From NCBI GenBank assembly GCA_001600095.1, contig BCIX01000001.1, positions 7,837,198-7,901,197 on the forward strand: a stretch of 64,000 nucleotides of DNA, in the 5' to 3' direction. Numbering within the stretch: position 1 is the stretch's first letter; each line of letters opens with the position of its first letter. The notes below the pieces were generated by a model. It had not been told where the DNA came from. It did not search any database and saw nothing but the letters and a program-made list of their open reading frames with translations. The position numbers were made by a program, and so were the translations under genes. Positions 10,729-21,131 of this stretch are shown one piece after another. This DNA comes from Bullera alba. Its lineage: Eukaryota; Basidiomycota; Tremellomycetes; Tremellales; Bulleraceae.

Positions 10729-11597
10729 CTTTGGCTTGTAGCGCTGTAGAGCGATGACTGATCTTCGTGATAGCAGTCAGGTCAACTAGCAAAGGTCGTG
10801 ACTCTAGCTGAGGGGCGAATTGCTTAAGAAGTCAGAATAGTGTTGAGGGAGCGCTCGACTCAGTCTCCCCTCTTATACCCCAGGCGAGTTGGTCAGAAGT
10901 GACGGCGAAACACCTCTACAGCTCAGGTTGGAGTACCGCCAAACCCCTCCTTTTATAGATGACCATACTGCCAACCGAGGCGTTTCAGCCGTTGACAACA
11001 ACCGGGACGGGGAAGTGGGACAAAGGTGGAATCCATCATACCTCCTAGTATCCTACTCCCCATGCTCGAGAGTTGCTCCAGTCGCATAAAGGATGATGTC
11101 TTCCATGTCGCACTACACCACACGTGTAAGACCTATGACGATCGATATTGGGCGGCCGCTTAGATGAGTACCGCCGTTCATTTATCTTGCTCGGGTGAAG
11201 TGGATTCGTAAGGAGGGGGCAAGGAGGGGGACGGTGAGAGCGTCGAGTTCGATATCAGTCATCTGCCTCGCGACTTCCCGCGTTTGAGATTCCAAAAATC
11301 CGAAATCGTGAGGTGGAATCGTCGGACCCCTTCCAGTCGTGTCCACCTCCATCGCGACATGGCTCGATGCCACCGCGACCGCCTGTCGAGCTGCAGCAGA
11401 TGCGTGATAGACGACAAGATGCCACCTCAGAAGATGACTGATCTGAGAGCGGAATCAAAATTTCGTTCGGTCCATTCCGCGATCTCCCCGAGGCGACCTG
11501 TTGTATACTGTATGCTATCTTGCTCAAGTCTTGCTGGTGTACGTCTACCTTGAGTGGCTATCCTGCAGGTCCTATCGCTCGCGGTTCAGTCGTTGAG
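10729..11597. other. Intergenic region between Ser-rich gene and Topors-like gene
   Basis: Presumed bidirectional promoter region. A minus-strand open stretch (11182 to about 11445) reads smoothly (SHVAMEVDTTGRG, TREVARQMTDIELDALTV) after a possible acceptor, but has no start codon or donor that I can place, so I do not call it a gene. TATA-like TTTTATAGA lies near 10952. Confidence 0.4.
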
Positions 11598-13902
11598 ATG
11601 CCTCGGAAGGCAGCCGTGGACGATTCGATCTACAGTGAGTTCACCACTATCCTTACGACTCTCTTCGCAGGCTGACCGTTTCCTTGCTTCCTAGTCGACG
11701 AGGCCGAGGGGTTCTTACTAGACCACGCGCTATTCTCCCCACCGCGAACATGGCCGCCACTACCCGTGGAGCCGAGCCAAGCGGCGAGACTCACTGCAAA
11801 CAAGCGAAAGATGGATTGGGAGGATGAAGTGCGGAATCACCCCGATGAGCCGGTTGAAATCCCCATTGCTGTCAAGAAGGATGGTCATGATGATGCCAAT
11901 TCGGAACGATGTGTGATCTGCCTGATGGCACTGAGGGATAGGACGATCGTAGGAGTATGTGGGCATGAGTTTTGCGTGAGTCAGACTGAGAGCGGCGAGA
12001 GGTAGCTCGTCGTGTAGGAAGTGAAAGACGACGAGAGGAGGGCTGATATTCGCTGTATAGTTTGAGTGTATTGGGGTATGGTCGAACCAGTCCAGGCGGT
12101 GTCCACTATGTTCAGCAGACATGGCACCTTTCCTCCTTCACGATCTGGATAATAGCAGTCCAACGAAGGTACGTAAATCTATAGCTGAAAATCGCCCGAG
12201 GATAGAGCTGATGATCACCCAGTTCTACCTCCCTCCCCTACCACAACGCAAGCTCCCTTCGGCGTCGGAAGCCGGTCCTTCGCGGCGCTTGCCCCTGCCC
12301 GAGGAGCGAGCCCGCATGGAGGGGGAGAAGGCAGAGATGAACGAGCTGGACATCCAGGTCGCTAGGCGGAAAGAGCTATACGAGCATGAGCTCTACGCCA
12401 AGGTGATTAAATTCACCCTACGTGAGTGCTTGTATTGACGGCCTGTAGCACATTGGTAGCAACGCGACGACAAAGTTCAAGCCCAACCCGACCCCTCGGC
12501 AGATCACCGAGGATCAAAGCCTGATCCAGCGCGCGACGGCATTTATGAGGCGAGAATTGCGAGTTTGGAGTCTGGTCGACGTAGAGTTTTTAACCAATTA
12601 CATCCTCTCACTTCTGAAAGCTATAGATATCCGATCGGAACCTGCCATTCGGCTACTGGCAGAGTTTCTCGAGACGCCCAATGGGCCTCAGTACCCTAAT
12701 GCCGCGGAGCACTTTGCCCACGAGGTATACTCTTTCCTCCGGAGCCCGTTCAAGGAATTGAGGAAGTACGACGCCGTTGCTCAGGTATGTTCAGCTAGGT
12801 GTTGCACCTCGTGCGTTCAGCTGATATAATTTGATAGTACGACCCTATATCCGTTCCAAGGGGTCGCACGGCGTCGCCAGCATCCGTGTCGATGTCCCGC
12901 TCACAAAGCCGATCGCTCAGCCCACTCTCCTTCGAGTCGGAGTCACCGCGCAGGCGACATCCACGCTCGCAATCGCGCTCGAGGTCGAGATCGCGTTCCC
13001 CCCTCCCGCCCAGAGATCCCGGTAAACGAGACGTCTTTGTCCCACCCCGGTCGCCAAAGGGGAAGAGGTGGAATGAAGCGGATACCTGGCTAGACCCGGA
13101 GTATGAGTTATGGGTGAAGGAAGAGCAGAAACGGCAAGAAGAGCGATTACTCCGGCGTCGTGCGGCTAGAGAGCGGAGAATGTCATCGCGGCAGGATGAC
13201 AAGAAACAGGTCATTGAGCTCTTACCCAGTCCGCCAGCAGAGACCGCTCCGCTGCGTATGGACGACCGTCCGATTCCCACAGGACCAAGGAGGCTGGAGA
13301 ACGCATCACCCGTCATCAGCATCAAAGGCGCTGCCAAGGCTGTACCCCCCGCTCGGCTCGCTTTGCTCGAAAAACTGGCCAAGGCGAAAGCAGAGGCTCA
13401 AACTCAAAAGGTCGATGTCGCCGATGTTATCGACGAGAAACCCACTATACCACCCTTGCCCCACTCCAAGTCCGATCCCACCAGCAGTGCCAGCAATGGC
13501 GGGGTTCGATCTGGCGTGCTTGCCCGCCTCCGACTCAAGTTGAAGCTCGCCTCGGAGAAGAAATCCTTCGTGTTCAACCAGAATGAAAGTCGGGCTCAGG
13601 CATTACGAGCGCAGATCCTTGAAGCTCGAGCGCGGCGACAGGCCACCGAGACGGACGCCGTGTTGAGGCATATGGACAAGTTGGACCGCGCGAGGGAAGT
13701 CAGGCGAAGGCTGATGGTGGCCAAGATGATGGCCGCGGAGACGGAGAGTGAGCGCCGGGCGAGAGAGCTCAAGGACAAGTTGATGGGGGAGAAAAAGGCG
13801 AGAATGTTGAAAGAGCAGTTGAAGAAGAGAAAGCAGAGTCACGGCGAGGTGGATGCGGGCGTGGGCACGCTCGTCAATGGTGTACAAGTAGCCGTAAAGT
13901 GA
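11598..13902 (+). CDS. Topors-like RING-type E3 ubiquitin ligase with RS-rich region
   Basis: The spliced protein starts MPRKAAVDDSIY; the first intron splits the Ile codon before DEAEGFLLDH. A C3HC4 RING follows: CVICLMAL, then CGHEFC / FECIGVW (joined across the intron at about 11976-12060) and CPLCSADM. After a linker comes the segment FMRRELRVW, DVEFLTNYILSLLKAIDIRS and HFAHEVYSFLRSPFKELRKY, which resembles the conserved block after the RING in Topors proteins. The last exon (12838 on) has an RS-rich stretch (SRSQSRSRSRSRSPLPPRD) and basic coiled coils. Topors ligases act on nuclear substrates and can also promote SUMO transfer. The stop TGA at 13900-13902 lies in AAGTGAGTCC, so a further intron cannot be excluded. 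Confidence 0.85.
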
Positions 13903-14053
13903 GTCCGTGGTCTCGACGAGAAACGAGAGATGCATGATGTCACGTCCAATGTCCTGTGCTTGCTAGTGTGGTACGAGTACTATACAAAATGCGATATCTC
14001 GACCTGTCTATGCCGTACTTGAATGCCTTCACATTGGTGGGGGAAAGGCCTCA

Positions 14054-17000
14054 CTAGGGCCCCCTGAATCGACGTAACCACTTCCCTCCTGCCGGTCGAA
14101 CAGGCAGCTCCTTGTCCATCTGCATTGCCTCTGGTATTGGCGGTACGGGTGGCACATCCCCGCTGGTCGTAGCCGCACGTAAGGACGCCTGGGAAGGGAC
14201 TGTGAGCAGCTGTTGCTTACTTCGCCTGAAGTGGATCAGTATTGATTCTCACTTGTGAGATGACCGGATGTCGACACTCACTTTCCCCTGACGGCTCTAT
14301 CGCTCACAGCGGTCGCAAGGTTCCTCTCGCTAGACCCGTGTGAAGCGTGAGATCCTCCCGAGCCGCTGGCGCCTTCGGGCCGAGCAGCACTGGGCTGCGA
14401 GTATATCGATGCCGTCTCGGAAGATTGGTCTCGAAGGACACTAGGGCCAGAATGTACCACGGGGGACTATACAATCGGGTCAGCATAATTCCTTTCCCCC
14501 GTACCCTTCAGATAGTCCAGGGTGTGGAGCCAACTCACCACGTCGGGACCCGTTCTGAGTGGTTCTCCAAATTCCCCAACGACCTGCTCCACTCTCTCTC
14601 CTTTACTATCCCTGGTCAATCGCATATCGACGAGCGGCTGTCCTGGAAAGCTCATCCTGCCCCGTCCAGCCGAGTTGTCCTCGAGACCCGCGCTGTTCGG
14701 GGGCGTGAGCGCGAAGAAGGCTTGTAAGCGGGTTATAGCCTCTTCTGGCTTAACACCCTCTCGACCCTCGCGCTGCCCCGAGACTGGGGAGATGGGACTT
14801 GTGGGCGCTGGTCCAAATGGAGACAGATACCCCGCCGCCAGGGCGGTAGGGTGTACTGGAGATGGACTGCCACCTGCCCTGTCGTGATTCGAGGACGAGC
14901 TGTGGTCTTGGGATGAGTTGGCCAGTGTGGTAGCAGGCGTGGAGGGGTGCGAGCCAAAGGCGGACAAAGGGACATGACGGTATGAGCTATCTTGGCGATT
15001 TATGGCAGCTACAGCCAAAGCACCTTGCTCCAATTCGCTCTGCGCAGTGTGAAAGCTATTGTAGATCAGAGTCAGTTCGACATCAGGTAGAGAATGACTG
15101 ACAAGGCTGACATACCTGGCGGAACTTATCCCACTGTCCCGATTACCCCCCGGACCAGCCTGTCCAAACGTCCCTCCGGGGGTCATCACGCCGTACACTG
15201 GCGTAGTGGGTGGGACTGGAAACCGCGTCCTCTCCCCACTTGTCCTAGACCTCGGCGTCCTGCCAAATTCGCCCAAATCACCATCACCACTTGCCAAAAT
15301 CGCCCCGCCTCTGTCCATCTTGGGCGTCACGGGCACACCTAGGGATATGGAGTCCGAGGGTGGTTGATTCCAGTGTGGCGATGCCGCTCCTTCGGGTAAT
15401 GGGGGTTGCGAATGGCCAGAAAGCCAACTCCGCCGATTTGCACCAACTGCCCTTGATCCAGAGCTGGACGTGGAGCTGCCTGAAGAGGTGGTCGGGGCTG
15501 GTGGTCGGAAAAAGAGTTGTTCGTCAGTTAGCGTCTTGACACCATTGCTAGCCGAGGAAGTATCGTTGGTTTGGCTTCCATTGGCGTTACCTCCTGCGCC
15601 AGTTCCACCGGTGGCTCCACTTCCAGTGGTCGCTGTCCCGGACCGCCTGGTTCGGAGGGGAGGCACCGGGAGGGCGGTATAGCTACTCCTGCGAATGCCC
15701 CTCTCCAACACGTTTCCACTGGGTTTCCTGCCCGGATCGCTTGGCGTGAGCCAGCCCAGCCCCAGCGTCAAGCGCTGGAGGAGGGATTGATTCTGCGAAG
15801 CCAACTCTGCCAATTCGTCATCCTGCTCGACATTGACCCGGGATATGCTGGACGAATTACGGTGATGGTGCGGCGTGAACCCGGGAAGCAGGGCGGACTT
15901 CTCGTCAGGGGATTTGATGGGCAATGTCCCCGAACGGACCTTTGGCGGTGGCGTCGAAGGTGGATTCGTGGGAGTGTAGCCTCGGGAGGTGGTGGGGTAT
16001 AGAGCCGTAGCGAGCCACGGGGGAATCCATCTCGGAGGGGTACTTGTTGAGGGATAGATCCGCCGACGCCGCCTGTAGCATAGGACGACAAGGACAAGCA
16101 AGGCGAGAGCGATGACCAGGGGCACGAGTATAGCGGGCAGAAGGGGTACCAAGTCGTTGTCGCCGTCACTAGGCTGTGTGCCACTGGCAGATGGGGATGG
16201 GTGCGGGATAGACGCAGAGCCGGAGGATGAAGACGAAGACGAAGATGATGAGGAGGATGAGGATATTGAGCTAGACAGCGAGGATACTACTGAGGAGGCA
16301 GTGACTATTGTCGAGGATATGGCGAATCCTGACGACACTGCCGAAGTCGCCGTCGCTCCAGTCGCCAAAGACGGCGCTGTGGCAGAGTCCAAAGCCGTAG
16401 ACGAGTCGGCAGAAGGGCTCGGGAATCCCGGACCTGTTGCCAAAGTCGACACTGATCCCGCTGAGCTGATAAGCTGGGAGGTGGCCCCAGAGTCGACTGA
16501 ATCGGTGGTATCGACTGTCGAGGTTGTCGGAGCGGTTGATCCTGCTATTGGCAGACTCGCCTCAGTTGTCGGAGTAGGCTCAAGCGCTGGACTTGTGGAT
16601 CCGCCGTACACCCACCCCGTGCCCAGGGGTATTGAAGGGCCGTAGTCTGCGAAGGGATCAGTGCGTGAGCATGAGCCTTCAAGCTTCAGTCCACAGGTTG
16701 GCTCACAGGTCAGAGGTAGCTGGATCACAGCGCCTGTTGTCTCCACCTGCCCATTCACAGTCTGCGTGTACTACATCGACGGGGTCAGCAAACTATGCCT
16801 CGGATATCTAGGGTGGGAGACTTGCCTCGGAGTAGGTGAGCCAATCTGGCAGTACCTGTCCATACGGATCTGTCCCCCCTCTCTCCTCAACGCCTCCCTC
16901 CGAGTTCTTCGAGTTCGACGCCGAGCCCGCTCGCTGGCAATGAGGAGGGGTGGCACCAAAGAACTCAGAGAGCCGACATCCCAATGATCGAGAGTGACTC

Positions 17001-17152
17001 ATGTCGACTGAGCCGGCGTTGTATGTGATTCTCGAACCGATTCGGGAGATGGACCTATGAGTCTGTTCAATGTCCAAGTTGTGTGATAGGCCATCCTCCA
17101 GGTGGGACGCTAACGTCGACGTCCCCGTGGGCGGGGTTGGTATCCGAGGCAT
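14054..17152 (-). CDS. Large Ser/Thr-rich single-pass plasma-membrane protein (sensor- or mucin-like)
   Basis: The main exon (16758 to about 14530) encodes a Ser/Thr/Pro-rich ectodomain with a run of 16 Ser, then a TM segment (PAILVPLVIALALLVLVVL) with a CYRRRRR stop-transfer, then a long disordered cytoplasmic tail. A 60-base intron without stops is embedded at about 15057-15116. The tail continues over an intron at about 14468-14537, through the exon ending ...DRAVRGK, over another at about 14224-14281, to a last exon ending LRRFRGP and TAG at 14054-14056. Upstream, the exon at about 16850-17152 joins in frame (GGTDPYGQ then YTQTVNGQV). The architecture resembles Mid2/Wsc/Axl2-type surface proteins, but no sensor domain is identified. 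The N-terminus is uncertain: the read ATG at 17152 does not give a clear signal peptide, so another 5' exon may be missing. Confidence 0.75.
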
Positions 17153-17980
17153 CGATCAACGCGCCGTGAGCTCACTCAACTCAACTCAACATTGCGGTAC
17201 ACGTCCTTCCAACGCTGCATGGACCGCACACGGACCGATGGACCCCCACTCGCCCACTCCGAGGTAGAACGCCTCGTCCAACATGACACAAGACCGCCTA
17301 CTGAGAGTCATCCCTTACCGAGCGTTTCGTCTCGTTTCAGTAGCACCCTAGCACTGCACTGCCCGCTCCGAGCTTCGCGACCGACCCCAGCCTTCCTGTG
17401 AGACAGGTCTCACGTCTCAACCCGATTGCTCCATGACTCCCTCGCTTCGAAGCCCATAGCCCTCGTTGGCGACTGCAGGCTATACATCCCCCTCTAGCAT
17501 GGCGGTATAGCTCCCTGAAACACCATCGTCGTCGTCGTCGTCGCCGCCGTCGCCATCGTCATGAGTGGTTTCAACGCAGCAAAGGATGTCAACAGCACCA
17601 CAAGAGCAAGTCATCGATCTCGGGCATTTCGCCGGCGGGCCGGCCGGACCAACTCCGGGCCACGTGGCGGCGGTCATCTCCGCCGGCGGGTGTGTTGGGT
17701 GGCGAATCCATCTCGCGCGTGGACCGAGCGAGTGGCGGGGAAGAGCCTGGGTTGCTCGAAGGGAGCCTTCTTGCGAGTGTCAATCACACCCTTTGTTGAC
17801 ATTACCCCTCGCGCAATGTGTGGAGCGGTATGACAGCTGTTGGGGGACACTCGGAAGGCCTGCCTGAGGGGTTATAAACCGCTGAGTCGCTGAGGAATCC
17901 CCTCTGGCCACCACTGACTACACTCATTCGAAATTCGCTCCAGAGATCAAGCCCGTATCCCTCCCTGACAACTCTCACTA
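17153..17980. other. Intergenic region with short CGT/CGC trinucleotide run
   Basis: About 830 bases upstream of the small gene at 18042. It includes a CGT-rich microsatellite-like run at 17524-17560 and a TATA-like GTTATAAACC near 17869. Overlapping ORFs (e.g. 17565-17867) show no protein signature. Confidence 0.5.
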
Positions 17981-18052
17981 ATGTCCGATACCACTCACGC
18001 TCAGTATACTAGACTTACCCTTCACAGAGTACACCACCGCCATGTCAAATGA
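17981..18052 (+). promoter_or_regulatory. Upstream ORF overlapping the start of the next gene
   Basis: ATG 17981 (context CTCACTAATGTCC) opens a 23-codon frame that ends at TGA 18050-18052, eight bases past the main ATG at 18042 and in a different frame. Translation of it would block initiation at 18042 unless the first ATG is leaky-scanned. Confidence 0.5.
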
Positions 18053-18425
18053 CGCACCATCCGAGGGTCGACCAGCCTCCGAGGTCACCACCGCAGGCGC
18101 AGGCACTGACTCTGCCAAAAGCACCAAGTGGAAATCCGTGACCTATCCTAAGGTAGACTTCATTGACCTCCGCACGACTGTAGTGGGCGGCGACGATGAC
18201 GGTCGTTCAATGAGGGAAGATGATGAATACGTCCTCTGCGACACGAAAGTCTTCACCTACAGTCCACCCACGACGTTCAGCTCGGCCGAACAGCAGCGAC
18301 GAGTGGAGAAGTTCCATAACTCATTGACCGCTGATAGCGATACCGAGGTCAACGAGCCCACCAAGGACGAGGCGCCAACCGTTGGGAGTAGGGAAACCAA
18401 AAGCTGGTTCGGCAGATGGTGGTAA
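18042..18425 (+). CDS. Small acidic hypothetical protein (127 aa)
   Basis: Single-exon ORF from ATG 18042 (ACCGCCATGTC, good context) to TAA 18423-18425. The product is hydrophilic, with a disordered N-terminus, a central segment VDFIDLRTTVVGGDD and a basic aromatic end KSWFGRWW. No signal peptide, TM segment or known domain is seen. A TATA-like box lies about 170 bases upstream, and an overlapping uORF precedes it. It is likely a lineage-specific small protein. Confidence 0.6.
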   Translation: MSNDAPSEGRPASEVTTAGAGTDSAKSTKWKSVTYPKVDFIDLRTTVVGGDDDGRSMREDDEYVLCDTKVFTYSPPTTFSSAEQQRRVEKFHNSLTADSDTEVNEPTKDEAPTVGSRETKSWFGRWW

Positions 18426-18904
18426 TGGTGTAGCCTGGACGCGACGCGATGGAGTATGAATGCCGATTGATATCGGAGAGACGGGGAGCTTGCGTTCTGA
18501 ACGAGTAGTCGGTGATGGGGTTCCGAGACGGTGATGTGGTCGACAGGCTTTACGATTGGCCTTATTTCATCTTTCACTCGCAGTATATTTATAGAACGTA
18601 TGCAGCTGTACACTGGCTGTTGGGACTGCTGACCTACTCCCATTGCTCAGAGCTGCGGCAATGCTCACTACATACGTGCTCTCAGCCCGGAAGACCACCC
18701 CAGCCTCTCCCAGCCTGCAGACGAATCGTCGGACTTGGCCGGATTTCACTCGATCGACATCATTCGAGATTGCCAACTGCCCGGGATTGTTGATCGCCTG
18801 CGACTTTGTCTATCCAACAACTATCTCTCTAAGTCCTCGGTCCTCGGTCCATCGTGCTCTATATCAGCTCGTCGGAACAACGCTAATATCTTGGTCAACT
18901 CAGC
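18426..18904. other. Intergenic region upstream of the flavin monooxygenase
   Basis: No coding signal was found. It presumably contains the promoter of the gene starting at 18905. Confidence 0.5.
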
Positions 18905-20855
18905 ATGACCCGGCATACGACCCGCGTCGCTATCATTGGCGCCGGAGCCACGGGATTGGTTCAGCTCAAACAGCTCATCGAGGCGTTCTCCAGGGATTCA
19001 GTCAGAGCTCGGACTCACCTCGAGGTCGTGGTGTTCGAGGGGAAGAACGAGGTTGGGGGAGTATGGTGAGTTGCCCCTGTCCCCTGGATCCATCTCTCAT
19101 CACTCCTTATGCCTCCACTCACTGTCTGAAATACGAGACTGACCTCTGACGGCTATAGGCACTCTGATATGAGAGTGAAACCCTACGTGAAGGCCTGCGA
19201 ACGGGACAAGGGTAAAGGCAAAGCCGGGGATCAGCTGTACTTCTACCCTCCGGGTCCGCAAGACCCATCACCGATGTACGAGGGACTTAAGACGAATCTG
19301 CCCTATGTGAGTGGTTCGGCCAGCCAAAGTCTGCTGTTCAGCAGGCATGGCCAGCGAGATGACGAGCTGACTTTACTCTACCAGGACCTGATGAGCTTCC
19401 GGGACTTGCCATACCCCGACCACTCGGCTCTATTCCCCGATCGAGGTGGGTCATTGTCCACCGTGGAAGCCCGCAAGGTACAACTGGGCTGACAACCCCC
19501 CGCTGTAGCCTCGATCCAGGCCTATCTCGAGCTCTATGCCCGTACATTCGATCTGTACCCCCATATCCGATTCAACGCCCTCGTCACCAGGCTATACCAG
19601 CAGACCTCTACCCGTCGGTGGAGCATCGAATCGCGCCAAGGGGACGAGGACGTCGTCGAGGAGTTTGACCATGTCACCGTGGCCAATGGCCATTACAGCG
19701 ATGTCTGGGTGCCAGCCATTCCCGGTCTAAGGCAAGTGTCGCGTTTCAGTCGGACAGTGATGCTTACTCTGTTACTAGGGAATTTCCCGGCGAGATCACC
19801 CACTCGAGGTTTTACCGCGCTCCGGAGGATTATTCCGGGAAGAGGGTATTGATCGTCGGATCCTACGCATCTGGATCAGACCTCTCAAGACAGATTGCTA
19901 GTCTCAACCTCGACAACACCACCTCGTCGTCATCGAGCCAGCGACCGTATACCACAGTCTACGTCTCGTCCTCTGGGGCGCCCAACTCGCATAATGGCCA
20001 GGACAGGTATCCCCCCCAACCATGGACACAGTACATCACACATATCCCCTTGATCTCGCACTACGCCCCACCCTCCTCCACCCACCCGCACGGCTTGATT
20101 CACTTTCAAGCACCTGAAGGCCAGGCTGTACAGGAGCCTTTGGAGGCCGAAATCGACGTCATCATCTTTGCCACGGGGTACAACTTCGCCTTGCCCTTTT
20201 GTAAAGAGACCGACGCGCCGTGGAACAAGACGAAGATCCTCGACGGGACCATACACCAGGTGGAAAGGGCTGGCGGGAGGGAGGGCGATGTTGGCGGGAT
20301 GAAAGGGCTGGGAGTTGACTCGCTCGACGAGTTGCTCTTGTTCCTCAAGGATGATCAGAGTATCGCTTTCCCCGTGCTCCGTGAGTGCCGGCTGACATAT
20401 CGCCGATCACGTCCCACACCCTCCAGTCTAAATCCTCGCCATTGGATCGTACAAGGCGCTTACGCCCTGCAGAATACCAGGTGGTGCCATTCCCGCTGGC
20501 CGAGGCGCAGGGGCGATTGACATCCCTCCTCTGGGCCGGATCATTGCCTTCCTTTCCTGATCACCCAAAACCCCCTCGTAACCCCAGTAACCCCTACTAC
20601 ACCGACGCAGGCCCAGCTTCCTCTCCCGACGGATCCGGAGCCGGGAAACCAGTCCGCAAAGTCCTCGCGATGCGGAAAAAGCTCGTCTTTGGCGCTCCGT
20701 ACGAATGGACGTATGAGGAGTTTCTCATGGGATTATGCCTGGAAGCCGACGTCGCCGATGGGATCGACACGCCGGATCACTGGCGCCGGATCGAGCCTTG
20801 GAGGAGGGACAGGCGAGCAGATGCCGATCTACGCAGGAGGACTCTGGGCTTCTAG
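18905..20855 (+). CDS. Flavin-containing monooxygenase (FMO)
   Basis: Starts MTRHTTRVAIIGAGATG with the FAD-binding G-x-G-x-x-G. After introns at about 19066-19158, 19306-19381, 19447-19507 and 19732-19778 come the FMO signature EFPGEITHSRFYR (F-x-G-x-x-x-H-S-x-x-Y), the NADPH-binding RVLIVGSYASGSDLSRQI and the ATG-x-Y-type motif IIFATGYNFALPF. A last intron (about 20380-20470) joins FPVL to the C-terminal YQVVPFPLAEAQG; an alternative acceptor at 20429 would give a stop. The enzyme would oxidise soft nucleophiles such as thiols or amines, as yeast Fmo1 does with glutathione and cysteine; the substrate is not readable. The C-terminal exon ends in a basic Arg-rich tail. Confidence 0.9.
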
Positions 20856-21131
20856 ACCCGAGGGCCGATACGTCCCTGTTGGACATGCTACTTGCACGAC
20901 GCGTACATCTTCACTTGCATGCTACCCTGCTCGTATAGACTGATTGACAAGAAACGATCCCGGGATCACCTTGCTTGTATCGTACACCTGCTAGACACAT
21001 AGATGATAATGCTGCGATACCCAACCTGCACTGTCCATCGTCGACTCGACTCCAACTGCTGCACTGCAGCCAGATCCGGCCGGTGCGGATCCCACTTCTC
21101 ATGCCTTGGCCCACAGCTCTCTCCCGAGTCG

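Noticed and set aside
9962..10741. 259-codon plus-strand ORF
   Set aside because: Overlaps a minus-strand ORF with coherent phosphoprotein-like composition; the plus-strand product looks like its shadow. Neither has homology support.
11182..11527. Minus-strand ORFs between the Ser-rich gene and the RING gene
   Set aside because: The smooth stretch ending at 11182 has a possible acceptor but no start codon or donor I could place, and extending it would run into the RING gene.
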